Both the position numbers and the translations under genes were made by a program. A stretch of 64,000 bases of DNA from positions 1,315,212 to 1,379,211 of the forward strand of contig NZ_NMUQ01000001.1 of assembly GCF_002233675.1 (NCBI RefSeq), written 5' to 3'. Below the pieces are notes generated by a model, which was not told the DNA's origin, ran no database searches, and saw nothing but the letters and a program-made list of their open reading frames with translations. Positions within the stretch are counted from its first letter, which is position 1. Every line of letters begins with the position of its first letter. This DNA comes from Paenibacillus herberti. Its GTDB lineage: Bacteria; Bacillota; Bacilli; Paenibacillales; Paenibacillaceae. Shown here one piece after another: positions 1 through 8,208 of this stretch.

Positions 1-1
1 G

Positions 2-718
2 CTGGAGTTCCCTGATGTGAAGCAGATTCTTTGGAACACCTTTTTAATCGCCATTCTCAAAATTGCCGCGGGAATCGTCTGTCCCATCTTGCTGGCTCTG
101 TCGCTGAATGAAATCAAAAAGACCTTGTTCAAAAGAGGTTTTCAAACAATCGTTTATTTGCCGCATTTTATGTCCTGGGTATTGCTAGCAGGCATTCTGA
201 TCGACATTCTCTCCCCGTCAGGCGGAATCATCAACAACATCCTCAAATCACTGAACATGCAGCCCATTTATTTTTTGGGAGAAGGAACCTGGTTCCGAGC
301 CGTGCTGATCGTATCCAATGTGTGGAAGGAAGTTGGCTTTGATACAATCGTTTATTTGGCGGCAATCCTGTCGATTGATCGGACGCAGTATGAGTCGGCC
401 GTGCTTGACGGTGCGGGATACGCGCGGCAGCTCTGGCATATTACGCTGCCGGGCATTCGCGGCATTATCGTGCTCTTAATGCTGCTCAACATCGGGAGCA
501 TTTTGAACGCGGGCTTCGACCAGATTTTCAATTTGTACAGTCCGCAGGTATATGAGAGCGCCGATATTCTAGATACATTCGTTTACCGGATCGGCATGGA
601 GGAGATGCAATACGGCGTCGCTACAGCAGTTGGATTGTTCAAATCAATCGTATCCTTCGTGCTCATAACGTTTTCCTACTATTTGGCCTATAAAGTTGTG
701 AATTACAGAATTTTCTAG
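2..718 (+). CDS. Carbohydrate ABC transporter permease, LplB/UgpA type (5' partial)
   Basis: Membrane subunit of a CUT1-family sugar importer. The frame is open to the left edge, so the N-terminus (roughly 70-90 residues of a usual ~310) lies outside the window; the in-frame GTG at 17 is not a likely start. Several hydrophobic membrane segments are visible, and the cytoplasmic EAA loop that contacts the ATPase is seen as SAVLDGAGYARQLWHITLPG. It lies 12 bases before a second permease, then a binding protein, the standard order for LplB-YtcP-LplA-like systems. No ATPase is in this operon, so a shared MsmX/UgpC-type ATPase is inferred. The substrate cannot be read from the sequence. Confidence 0.9.
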   Translation: MEFPDVKQILWNTFLIAILKIAAGIVCPILLALSLNEIKKTLFKRGFQTIVYLPHFMSWVLLAGILIDILSPSGGIINNILKSLNMQPIYFLGEGTWFRAVLIVSNVWKEVGFDTIVYLAAILSIDRTQYESAVLDGAGYARQLWHITLPGIRGIIVLLMLLNIGSILNAGFDQIFNLYSPQVYESADILDTFVYRIGMEEMQYGVATAVGLFKSIVSFVLITFSYYLAYKVVNYRIF

Positions 719-730
719 GAGGCCAGTTCA

Positions 731-1615
731 ATGGTAGAAAATGCGACGTTTGGGAGGAAGCTATTCATCGTTGTTAATTATAGCTTTTTAATCGCGCTAG
801 CCTGTGCATGCCTATTCCCAATTGTGCATATCGCGGCGCTGTCGATGAGCTCACAATCGGCGGCATCAGCTGGGCTGGTTACGATATGGCCGAAGGATTT
901 TACTTGGATGTCATATCGCTATATTCTGGAAAACTCGGCCTTTTTCACTTCGTTCGGTGTGACTCTGGAAAGGGTGCTTATCGGCGGGACGATGAGCATG
1001 TGCATGACGCTTCTGGCTGCTTACCCGCTGTCCAAAGATTCCCGTAAATTCAAAGGCCGTTCCGTATACGCGTGGTTTTTCATGTTCACGACGATTTTTG
1101 GCGGCGGCCTGATCCCTACTTTTATGGTGGTCAAGTCAGCCGGACTGATGGATTCCATATGGGCATTGGTGCTGCCAACTGCTGTTCCTGTATTCAACAT
1201 CTTGCTCATGCTCAATTTCTTCAGGCAAATTCCCGAAGAACTGGAGGAAGCGGCATTCATCGACGGAGCAGGGCATCTGCGCACACTGTGGAATGTGTAC
1301 TTGCCGGTGTCTATACCTTCGCTGGCGACAAACGGGCTACTCATTCTCATCATGCATTGGAATTCGTGGTTTGACGGCATGATTTATATGAATGATGTTG
1401 ACAATTATCCGCTGCAAACCTACATTCAGTCCATTATCGTCAGCTCCGATTTGACCAATCTGAAGCCTGACGACTTAGAAGAGTTAAGCGCGATTTCCGA
1501 CAAAACGGTCAAGGCGGCGCAAATTTTCGTTTCTATGGTTCCAATTATGGCGATCTATCCTTTTTTGCAAAAATATTTTATAGGCGGCATGCTGCTTGGT
1601 AGCGTGAAGGGATAA
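731..1615 (+). CDS. Carbohydrate ABC transporter permease, LplC/YtcP type
   Basis: Second membrane subunit of the importer begun by the preceding gene; 294 residues, normal for the MalG/YtcP branch. The ATG at 731 follows a strong AGGAGG with good spacing. About six membrane segments; the EAA loop reads EEAAFIDGAGHLRTLWNVYL (residues ~175-195), and the C-terminus ends in the family-typical GGMLLGSVKG. The paired permease is upstream and the binding protein starts 30 bases downstream, so the three are co-transcribed. The long loop between the last two membrane segments is typical of the LplC subgroup that handles larger oligosaccharides; the substrate is unknown. Confidence 0.92.
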   Translation: MVENATFGRKLFIVVNYSFLIALACACLFPIVHIAALSMSSQSAASAGLVTIWPKDFTWMSYRYILENSAFFTSFGVTLERVLIGGTMSMCMTLLAAYPLSKDSRKFKGRSVYAWFFMFTTIFGGGLIPTFMVVKSAGLMDSIWALVLPTAVPVFNILLMLNFFRQIPEELEEAAFIDGAGHLRTLWNVYLPVSIPSLATNGLLILIMHWNSWFDGMIYMNDVDNYPLQTYIQSIIVSSDLTNLKPDDLEELSAISDKTVKAAQIFVSMVPIMAIYPFLQKYFIGGMLLGSVKG

Positions 1616-1644
1616 ATTCAAACCAAATGCCAGGGGGAAATCAC

Positions 1645-3315
1645 ATGGATAAAAAGGTGATGTTCAAAGTATCCGCTGTCTTAACGCTCGCGGTCGCCGC
1701 ATTAGCGGGCTGCTCCGGCCAGAATGCATCAAATAAGTCGCCGCAACCAACTGTCAGCGCTGCCGTTAACGAAAATATTGATCCCAATGCCAAATACGAT
1801 CCTCCGATTGAGGTTTCCACTCATTTTTCCGTTGGCGCGTCATTTGCGGATAAGTTCAAGGATGAACAGCTGAACACCAATGTGTTTGCTAAAGGTCAGT
1901 TGGAGGAGCTCGGAATCAAGCTTACGTACAAGTGGATTGCCCGCGGGGACGATCAGAGCTTCCAGAAATCAAGCGTAGCTATCGCTTCCGGCGATATTCC
2001 CGAAATTATGGTCGTAACGAAAGAGCAACTGGCGACTCTGTCCAAAACGGATATGATTCATAAAGACCTGGCGCCAATCTACGAGAAATACGCATCGAAA
2101 CTGACGAAGGATATTATGCATGAAGAAGGGGACATCGCTTTTGATTCAGCTACCTTCAATGGCAAGCTAATTGCCATTCCCAATACAGACTCTTCCGGCG
2201 ATCTTGCTTCTTTCCTGTGGATTCGCTTGGATTGGCTGGAAAAGCTGAACCTCGAAACGCCTAAATCAATGGACGATCTGTATAACGTCATTCGTGCGTT
2301 TGTTGAGCGGGACCCGGACGGGAACAACAAAAAAGATACCGTCGGTCTTATGTTGAATAAAGACTTCCTCAGCCCTGGCGTAGGCGATGCTGTCGGCATC
2401 TTTAACGGCTTCCATGCCTATCCAAAAAGCTGGGTGAAGGATGATTCCGGTAATCTTGTTTATGGCAGCGTGCAACCGGAAATGAAGGAAGCGCTGGCTT
2501 ATTTGCAAAAGCTGTATAAGGATGGGTTTATCGAACAGGACTTTGGAGCGAAGGATTCTGGCAAAGCGGCCGAGCTCGCTGGTGCTAACCGGGTCGGCGT
2601 TGAATTCGGCGCCATGTGGAACGGAATGTACCCGCTGCAAGCAACAAAGGAGAACTTCCCTAATTCAGATTGGAGAGCGATGGCGCTTTTATCGAATGAT
2701 GATAAACCAGCCCGGCCTCAGGTGAAGCTGAATGTAGCTAACTACTACGTGGTGAAAAAGGAATTTCAACATCCAGAAGCACTGATCAAACTGCTCAACT
2801 TCTGGACGGAGAAGAACTGGGGCTCCAGCAAGGAAGATTATGATAAATATATCGGCAATCTCGATACCGGCGCCGCCCATTTGAACCAAATCAGAGCTTG
2901 GCCTTCCAAAAAGAACATGAACGCTCATCTCCACGTTAAGGAAGCTTTTGCAACCGGAGACACTTCGAAGTTAAACTCTGAAGAAAAAAGCTACTACGAC
3001 AACATTGTGAAGTTCAAAGCAGGGGATAACAAAGTGGCCCAGTTCGAGAAAGTATTCGGGGAGACAGGGTCATTCGCTATTATGGATCAGTATTATACGA
3101 AAAACCTGTTTATGATGGACCAGTATTACGGCGCGTCGACCGAAACGATGAAAAATAAAATGAGCACAATTGTCAAAAGCGAGATGGAGTACTACACAAA
3201 AGTAATCATGGGCTCGGAGTCGCTTGATAAGTTTGATACTTTTGTCGCTAAGCTGAACAAGTTAGGTCTGGAGCAAATTACGAAAGAAGTGAATGAGTGG
3301 AACAAAAATAGATAA
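1645..3315 (+). CDS. Extracellular sugar-binding lipoprotein (LplA/YtcQ-like)
   Basis: Substrate-binding component of the importer encoded just upstream. The ATG at 1645 is preferred to the in-frame ATG at 1627 because AGGGGG lies 7 bases before it and it begins a clean lipoprotein signal, with lipobox LAGC. The mature protein (~535 residues) is long for a solute-binding protein but normal for the LplA/YtcQ group that binds large oligosaccharides. It is followed at once by a strong hairpin, so this is the operon's last gene. Known for the family: lipid-anchored on the outer face of the membrane. The ligand is not inferable. Confidence 0.9.
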   Translation: MDKKVMFKVSAVLTLAVAALAGCSGQNASNKSPQPTVSAAVNENIDPNAKYDPPIEVSTHFSVGASFADKFKDEQLNTNVFAKGQLEELGIKLTYKWIARGDDQSFQKSSVAIASGDIPEIMVVTKEQLATLSKTDMIHKDLAPIYEKYASKLTKDIMHEEGDIAFDSATFNGKLIAIPNTDSSGDLASFLWIRLDWLEKLNLETPKSMDDLYNVIRAFVERDPDGNNKKDTVGLMLNKDFLSPGVGDAVGIFNGFHAYPKSWVKDDSGNLVYGSVQPEMKEALAYLQKLYKDGFIEQDFGAKDSGKAAELAGANRVGVEFGAMWNGMYPLQATKENFPNSDWRAMALLSNDDKPARPQVKLNVANYYVVKKEFQHPEALIKLLNFWTEKNWGSSKEDYDKYIGNLDTGAAHLNQIRAWPSKKNMNAHLHVKEAFATGDTSKLNSEEKSYYDNIVKFKAGDNKVAQFEKVFGETGSFAIMDQYYTKNLFMMDQYYGASTETMKNKMSTIVKSEMEYYTKVIMGSESLDKFDTFVAKLNKLGLEQITKEVNEWNKNR

Positions 3316-3332
3316 CTTGCGTTATCGTGGCT

Positions 3333-3367
3333 CAGCCTGTTGAGAAATCTCAACAGGCTGTATTTAT
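3333..3367 (+). terminator. Rho-independent terminator of the importer operon
   Basis: Perfect 13-bp stem CAGCCTGTTGAGA / TCTCAACAGGCTG with a 2-base loop, followed by the T-rich tail TATTTAT, 17 bases after the binding-protein stop codon. Confidence 0.85.
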
Positions 3368-3688
3368 CAGATTTATAACCAGAATTCCCCCACCTCTACC
3401 CTTTAGGTGGCGGGATGAATGGATGCTTGTATATTATTTGCAATAACCATTCCGTATTTCTCCTTCATTATCCCCTTATACTTGTTCACTAGCGTTGCAT
3501 AAACTTTAAATCACAATATGACTGAAAATTGAAAAAATTAAATTTGTTCAAAATAACCAAGACGTCAAGCCTCCATTAAACCTGAATTACGAAAATAAGT
3601 CCTTATAAAAATATAAAAAAGTGCCCTGATCTTTGGTAGAATGGTGTTTGCGAAGACAACGTCACCCAAAGAGAGGAGCACCTTTAAA

Positions 3689-3868
3689 GTGAAGTTTACC
3701 ACGAACATCACACACTTGAAAACGGATTTTTCTGTTAGAAATGCAACAAATATGGCAGGCAGTAAAATCATGCTCGCCTACCTCGAAAAAATCGGATTGG
3801 TCACAACCGAGATGTGGGAAGCCATCGATGTGTGGCGTTTTTACAACCAGCGCTGCTGCAGAGTTTAG
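3689..3868 (+). pseudogene. N-terminal remnant of a transposase-like gene (IS1380-like?)
   Basis: A GTG at 3689 follows GAGAGGAG at good spacing and opens ~59 residues (VKFTTNITHLKTDFSVRNAT and onward) that I associate, from memory only, with the start of IS1380-type transposases. The frame collapses after about 45-50 family-like residues and nothing resembling the catalytic domain follows. It is therefore a 5' stump left by an insertion-and-deletion event. It lies in the 0.6 kb gap between two convergent transcription units, next to a second scar at 5.8 kb. The family call is tentative; that it is not an intact gene is clear. Confidence 0.4.
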
Positions 3869-3936
3869 TAGGCAATATCGTATTCGCCGCATCTCTGCGG
3901 TATCTTGTATAGAAAACAATCGTTTATATTATGGAT

Positions 3937-3980
3937 AAGGGCCAGCCTTGAGTCATGATAATGACCTGAGGCTGGCCCTT
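3937..3980 (-). terminator. Terminator of the BclB-like gene (minus strand)
   Basis: Long near-perfect inverted repeat: arm AAGGGCCAGCCTTGAGTCAT, loop GATA, matching arm ending GGCTGGCCCTT. It begins 8 bases beyond the minus-strand stop codon at 3988. On the minus strand the stem is followed by a short T-rich stretch. Confidence 0.8.
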
Positions 3981-3987
3981 TATGTTG

Positions 3988-5559
3988 TTAAGTCGAAACA
4001 GGCTCGATGGAAATTCCGCCGCTCGCCCAGCCTGATATCGTCCCGCTGGTTGACCCGAGTCCGATAGCGCTAAATACCAGAATTAAGCTGTCTCCCGGGC
4101 TGAGGGGGAGGGATCCTGTGGTCTGGATAATATGAACGCCTGGGGAAGTTTCTGTATATGTTCCTGGCAGCAGAGTAGGAAATCTAAATTGCGTCGTTCC
4201 AATTGGAGTAGCGGTATTGTTTGCAGGCGTATACAGATACGCTCCGACAATAATATTAACGCTGCTCTCCAGCGTTTGATTGGCTACAATACCGAAGCAA
4301 GCCGCAATTGACGTAATCGTTCCCGCTTCTGTAATGGGAGTGACAAACGCGTTAAGTAACGGATTTACAACGATTGGGGATGCAAATGACTGGAATGGTT
4401 CATTATCGCTGAATCCAAAACCGACTATTCCAACGTTTGTTGGAGTAGAGGCAGCGAAGCTCAGATCTACCGGTAAATGACTGGCAATCGGAATGATAGG
4501 GATGTTCGCTGTGGGAGGCGCGTTCACCGGTGCAATCGAAAGAACGCCATTTCCAAGACCTATAATGGTTCCAGGATCGACTGCAGATATTCCGATTGTA
4601 AAAATGGTAAATAAAAGAATGAGGCGATCCTCCGGGTTAAGGGTGATATTGAGTCCAGTCAGGCTGCCTACACAGTTGATGCCGGACACAACTCCCGATA
4701 AAGATGGAATCAGCTGGACTGTCGTCCCTGGAATAGCAACAAACGGAGTATAAGGAGAATCACTAGGTAGGGCACGGCATAGCTGAGCCAGAATTGTAAT
4801 AGGCGGACCATCAATAGTAACGTTAGCCGGGTTGAAACTAGCGGTCATTGCGGTGAGCGTTCCCGCCCGCGGCATGGAGAAAGCATAGTTATTCCCCCCT
4901 CTGTTGTCAGCAAGTACAATCGAAACATTTTCGACGTTGCCACTCGTAGTAACGGGGATGCTTGGGGACACAAAGCCGTTTCCTGCTATCACCCCTTCAG
5001 TTGGCAGACCTGTGCTACGGTTGAAGCTTAGATCCATAAATTGATTGCCGCCGTCTAAGATAAGAATCGTTCCTGAAATAACAGGAGGAACACCGCTTTC
5101 AATTCCAGCAAGATTCGTTTCGGCGAGCCGGACCCTGATGACCCATCCATCCTTAATATCGCTTGCGACACAGGCAACCAAACTGAGGGCGTACAGGTCT
5201 GTGAGCACAATCTGGGTCGAGGCTACAGCGGCAGAGCTCCAGCCTTCGGACTGCTGATAGGCGTTAATGGCCATCTCAGTAGCTGCAAGCAGATCGGCCT
5301 GATTGCTCAGCGTGAGAGGCAATTTAACAATGAGATTTTGCAGCACTTTCAGTACAGCTGGGAGCGGTCCATCTGGCGGGACAAATGAGTTTGATATTGC
5401 AACCGCCAAATTATCTAGCAGCCCCTCAAAAATATCCGCCTGAAGAGGCGTAAACGTAACGAGACAGGGCTTTCTTGATATTTTGCAAGGCTTGCAATGA
5501 TCTGCATGATGAGGTCTGCTTGATATTAGAGCTCCTTTTTTTGAATACTTATGTTTCAT
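3988..5559 (-). CDS. Spore-surface (exosporium) protein with two tandem BclB-like domains
   Basis: 523 residues. After a short Cys/Lys/His-rich N-terminus (CKPCKISRKPC) comes a helical region (~residues 35-130) that may correspond to the preface domain found before collagen-like repeats. Then there are two copies of a beta-rich module like the C-terminal domain of exosporium glycoprotein BclB: about 185-345 (YAFSMPRAGTLTAMTASF to DRLILLFTIFT) and about 365-520 (AFVTPITEAGTITSI to DSLILVFSAIG, GWASGGISIEP). No Gly-X-Y collagen repeat separates them, unlike classic BclB. The start follows AGGAGG. A spore-coat or exosporium role is inferred from the family and from nearby SigK-driven genes. A relic of a paralogue's 3' end lies just upstream at 5773-5825. 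Confidence 0.7.
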   Translation of the reverse strand: MKHKYSKKGALISSRPHHADHCKPCKISRKPCLVTFTPLQADIFEGLLDNLAVAISNSFVPPDGPLPAVLKVLQNLIVKLPLTLSNQADLLAATEMAINAYQQSEGWSSAAVASTQIVLTDLYALSLVACVASDIKDGWVIRVRLAETNLAGIESGVPPVISGTILILDGGNQFMDLSFNRSTGLPTEGVIAGNGFVSPSIPVTTSGNVENVSIVLADNRGGNNYAFSMPRAGTLTAMTASFNPANVTIDGPPITILAQLCRALPSDSPYTPFVAIPGTTVQLIPSLSGVVSGINCVGSLTGLNITLNPEDRLILLFTIFTIGISAVDPGTIIGLGNGVLSIAPVNAPPTANIPIIPIASHLPVDLSFAASTPTNVGIVGFGFSDNEPFQSFASPIVVNPLLNAFVTPITEAGTITSIAACFGIVANQTLESSVNIIVGAYLYTPANNTATPIGTTQFRFPTLLPGTYTETSPGVHIIQTTGSLPLSPGDSLILVFSAIGLGSTSGTISGWASGGISIEPVST

Positions 5560-5719
5560 AATCTTATATACCTCCTTTTAAAGCAACTGTATTATTTGTA
5601 TGTATTATGAGCTTGTTTGAAGACGCGTTCGTCAGGTTTTTCAGGAAATTGAAATTGGCATCGCATGCGCCTGAAGATGAGCGAATACAGCAGGCTATAT
5701 AGGGAAGGGAAGCATATAT

Positions 5720-5763
5720 AAGGGCGAGTTCTAAATCATGAAGCTGATTTAGAACTCGCCCTT
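5720..5763 (-). terminator. Terminator belonging to a deleted BclB-like paralogue
   Basis: Perfect 19-bp inverted repeat (arms 5720-5738 and 5745-5763, loop TGAAGC). Read on the minus strand it sits 10 bases beyond the stop codon of the relic at 5773-5825, the same arrangement as the terminator of the intact gene at 3937-3980. Confidence 0.7.
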
Positions 5764-5772
5764 ATGGCTGTG

Positions 5773-5825
5773 TCAAGTCGATGCAGGCGCAATAGATATG
5801 CCGCCGCTCGCCCAGCCTATCGACC
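5773..5825 (-). pseudogene. Relic 3' end of a second BclB-like gene
   Basis: The minus strand reads SIGWASGGISIAPAST then stop, matching the C-terminus of the intact gene at 3988 (SGWASGGISIEPVST, stop). Homology ends near 5825, where plus-strand sequence coding for an unrelated truncated protein begins. Only about 17 codons survive. Confidence 0.7.
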
Positions 5826-6278
5826 TGGTTCTGGCTGCATGCTTTGAAGCCGACCTACAATATTGAATCAGAAGGATACGGTTTGGGGCTTTGGAGACCG
5901 TATGACGACAATGATTTCAGTAAATACGCGAACATCCAGAAAGGATATTTTGACTACATTAAAACAAATTGGAACGGTGTATCGCCTTTTTCCAAGCATA
6001 TAAAATGGGATTCGGTCCGTTTGCAGGTCGATGAGCGAGTCGTGCGCATGGATAATCGGATCATGGCTTGGAAAACACCTGGAGGCAAGCTTGCTTTTGC
6101 CTTGCCGAATCGTACGGGCAACCCGTTTACGTTTAAAATCGATGCTGGCAGCAGCCAGGCATGGGCTGGTCACCACTATGACAAAAACGTAACTGATCAA
6201 GCGCTGCCTAGCGTAAACGGTCAGGAATTAATGTTGACGCTTCCTGCTTACTCCATTCAAATTTGGGAAGCGCAGTAG
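5823..6278 (+). pseudogene. C-terminal fragment of a carbohydrate-active enzyme-like protein
   Basis: The plus frame is open from the junction with the BclB relic and runs TWFWLHALKPTYNIESEGYG through to a natural stop at 6278, about 151 residues, followed by a terminator-like hairpin. There is no ribosome binding site or credible start; the TTG at 5844 is internal. The aromatic-rich opening followed by a beta-sandwich-like tail (MAWKTPGGKLAFALPNRTGN) resembles the end of a glycoside hydrolase with its C-terminal beta domain, but I do not recognise the family. It is read as a 5'-truncated gene produced by the deletion that also removed most of the BclB paralogue. Confidence 0.5.
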
Positions 6279-6294
6279 GCTAAGTTGATTGAAG

Positions 6295-6338
6295 AGGGTA
6301 GCTTAGGGAGATTGAGCCTGAGTTACCCTGTTTCTATT
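6295..6338 (+). terminator. Terminator after the truncated enzyme gene
   Basis: Arms AGGGTAGCTTAGG (6295-6307) and CCTGAGTTACCCT (6317-6329) pair over 13 positions with two wobble/mismatch pairs, then a T-rich tail GTTTCTATT. It lies 17 bases after the stop at 6278. Confidence 0.6.
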
Positions 6339-6457
6339 ACTGGAGATAATTCCCTTGTCGTGACATGCTTTTGCCATCATTATTCGATAATTATGCCATC
6401 GTTGATCGATATTATTAAGTCATGAAAGACAAACACATACACCGAGGAGAGATTATC

Positions 6458-6949
6458 ATGTTGAAAAAAATCACCGGACTCATGTTGGCAGGCGCAATTG
6501 TAATGTCGGTTCCAGTAATGGCTTCCGTTTCGGCAAATGAGCAAGGAAGTACGAAATACCAATCCGTGATGACGGGATCCAATACGAGCGTTGAGCGCAT
6601 TTATGTAGCTGCGGAGAAATTCAGAATTACGACCAAAGGCAAAACGGTAGATCAACTTAACACTGAAGTTAAACGTGCTGAAAAACAAGCTCAAAAGGCT
6701 TCCACGCTGTTAAAAGCCAAGAAGTTTGGCATTGTAACCAAAGGCAAAACGATCGAGCAAATTAGCGTGGAGATCAAGCGTACCGAGAAAGCTCAAAAAG
6801 CGAAAGCCACTAAAGCCGAAGCTCATAAAGCAGCTGTAGTAAAGAAGGCTAAGAGCATCGGCATCGTGACCAAAGGCAAAACAGCCGAGCAAATCTTGGT
6901 TGAGGGACAGCGTGCAGAAAAAGCCGCTAAAAGCCCCGATTGGAAATAA
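6458..6949 (+). CDS. Small secreted protein with three Lys-rich repeats
   Basis: 163 residues from the ATG at 6458, chosen over the ATG at 6422 because GAGGAGAG precedes it and it begins a signal peptide (MLKKITGLMLAGAIVMSVPV, probable cleavage after ASVSA). The mature part is three ~40-residue repeats with core KxFxIxTKGKTxxQLxxExKRAEK: FRITTKGKTVDQLNTEVKRA, FGIVTKGKTIEQISVEIKRT, IGIVTKGKTAEQILVEGQRA, separated by Lys/Ala-rich helices. Each repeat could form a helix pair. The strong positive charge suggests binding to wall polymers or another anionic partner, which is inference. I do not recognise a named family. It is monocistronic, ending at the terminator at 6971. Confidence 0.75.
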   Translation: MLKKITGLMLAGAIVMSVPVMASVSANEQGSTKYQSVMTGSNTSVERIYVAAEKFRITTKGKTVDQLNTEVKRAEKQAQKASTLLKAKKFGIVTKGKTIEQISVEIKRTEKAQKAKATKAEAHKAAVVKKAKSIGIVTKGKTAEQILVEGQRAEKAAKSPDWK

Positions 6950-6970
6950 TCCATTCGAGGAAACGGAACG

Positions 6971-6997
6971 GAATCCAGCAAGCTGGATTCTGTTTTT
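6971..6997 (+). terminator. Terminator of the secreted repeat-protein gene
   Basis: Perfect stem GAATCCAGC / GCTGGATTC with a two-base loop, followed by TGTTTTTTA, 21 bases after the stop codon. Confidence 0.85.
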
Positions 6998-7120
6998 TAG
7001 TGCGCTAAATTTGAATAATTGGCTTTACAATTTAACAAGAAAAAAATGGATGCTAAATAGAAAAGGAGTATGCTATTATGAGGAAGTGATGAGCAACACA
7101 TGAGTAAACAGCTACCTAAC

Positions 7121-7149
7121 TTGACCAATGTGGGAACCTTCCCACATAT
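7121..7149 (+). promoter_or_regulatory. Promoter with LacI-type operator in its spacer
   Basis: A -35 box TTGACC (7121-7126) and a -10-like ACATAT (7144-7149) are 17 bases apart. The spacer and its flanks hold TGTGGGAACCTTCCCACA (7129-7146), two 8-bp arms around CC. This position, 30-50 bases before the regulator's start, is where an autorepressor would act. A second near-copy lies inside the regulator gene at 7881-7892. Confidence 0.6.
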
Positions 7150-7177
7150 GAATTGTGAGCGGGGGTGCCAGATTGAG

Positions 7178-8188
7178 TTGAAGTACACCATCATGGATGT
7201 TGCCAAGATGTCGGGCGTTTCCAAATCAACCGTTTCACGAGTCATTTCCAATACGGGATATGTCAGTCCTGAATCACGCAAGAGAGTACTCCTTTCCATT
7301 GAAAAGCTTCAGTATAGACCGAATGGCGTTGCCAGGGCCATGGTAGCTCGCCAAACACAAAATATTGGCGTCATCATTTATCGCCAACACCACCCAATCG
7401 CTTCACATCCCTTTTACGGAAAAATTCTAGATGCCATACTTGAGAAGGCTTCGGAATTAGGTTATTCCATATTCGTTATGACAGATAAGGATCTAACGAG
7501 CAAGTCAGCCGATTTCTTGCTTGAAAAGCGCGTAGATGGACTTATTTTAGTGAGTAAGCTTAATCATGAGCTGATTGATTACTTTAAAAATATGTATATT
7601 CCTTTTGTCATGGTGAATGGTACCTGCGATCATTCCGATGTGATCCATCTTGTCAACGATGACGAGAGAGGGGGTGAGCTCGCAGCTCAGCACATGCTTT
7701 CGCTAGGATTGACAGCGGTTTCAGTCATATCCGGGCCATTGGAACATCGAAGTCACAAGTTAAGATTAGAGGGGTTTCAAAAAACGTATCAACGTGAGGG
7801 ATTTACCCTGGACGATGACCGCATATACTACGCCAATTCCTCCCAATTTGACGAAGGTTACAAAGGGTTTCAACAATTGTGGGAACGTTCCCCTAATTTC
7901 AAAGCCTTATTTGCAACCAACGATATGATCGCATTAGGAGCGATAAAGGCCATTTATGAAAAGGGTCTACAGGTTCCAGAACATATCGCCGTCATGGGAT
8001 TTGACGATATTGACTATGCCGCCATGGCGAATCCTTCTTTATCTACCATTCATAGCTCTAAAACAAAAATGGGGCATGATGCGGTGAGCATTTTAGACAA
8101 AGAAATTCAAGGTATTACCACCACGAAGGATCTGCCTATGTATGTACCTGAACTCAAAGTAAGATATTCAACCAAGGGAACCAAATAA
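7178..8188 (+). CDS. LacI-family transcriptional regulator
   Basis: 336 residues. The frame stays open upstream to 7100, but that segment contains the putative promoter and operator, so the TTG at 7178 is preferred; it follows GGGGGTG at good spacing and starts the protein at KYTIMDVAKMSGVSKSTVSR, the canonical LacI helix-turn-helix and hinge-helix region. The remainder (~60-336) is the two-lobed periplasmic-binding-protein-like sensor, with the family motif ALFATNDMIALGAIKA and GFDDIDYAAMANPSLSTIHS. Its position at the head of an ABC importer operon indicates a local regulator responding to the imported ligand. Confidence 0.9.
   Translation: MKYTIMDVAKMSGVSKSTVSRVISNTGYVSPESRKRVLLSIEKLQYRPNGVARAMVARQTQNIGVIIYRQHHPIASHPFYGKILDAILEKASELGYSIFVMTDKDLTSKSADFLLEKRVDGLILVSKLNHELIDYFKNMYIPFVMVNGTCDHSDVIHLVNDDERGGELAAQHMLSLGLTAVSVISGPLEHRSHKLRLEGFQKTYQREGFTLDDDRIYYANSSQFDEGYKGFQQLWERSPNFKALFATNDMIALGAIKAIYEKGLQVPEHIAVMGFDDIDYAAMANPSLSTIHSSKTKMGHDAVSILDKEIQGITTTKDLPMYVPELKVRYSTKGTK
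7881..7892 (+). promoter_or_regulatory. Intragenic operator-like palindrome
   Basis: GGGAACGTTCCC is a perfect 12-bp palindrome with the CG centre typical of LacI-family operators. In context TGTGGGAACGTTCCC matches the promoter-spacer site at 7129 (TGTGGGAACCTTCCC) at all but one position. It lies within the coding sequence of the LacI-type regulator, about 745 bases downstream of the first site, a spacing suited to repression by DNA looping. Confidence 0.45.
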
Positions 8189-8208
8189 ATATTTGGAGGG
8201 TTAATATC

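Noticed and set aside
3565-3938. Several overlapping short frames on both strands between 3.5 and 3.95 kb as genes.
   Set aside because: They overlap one another around a single transposase-like stump; only that stump has a start, a ribosome binding site and protein-like sequence.
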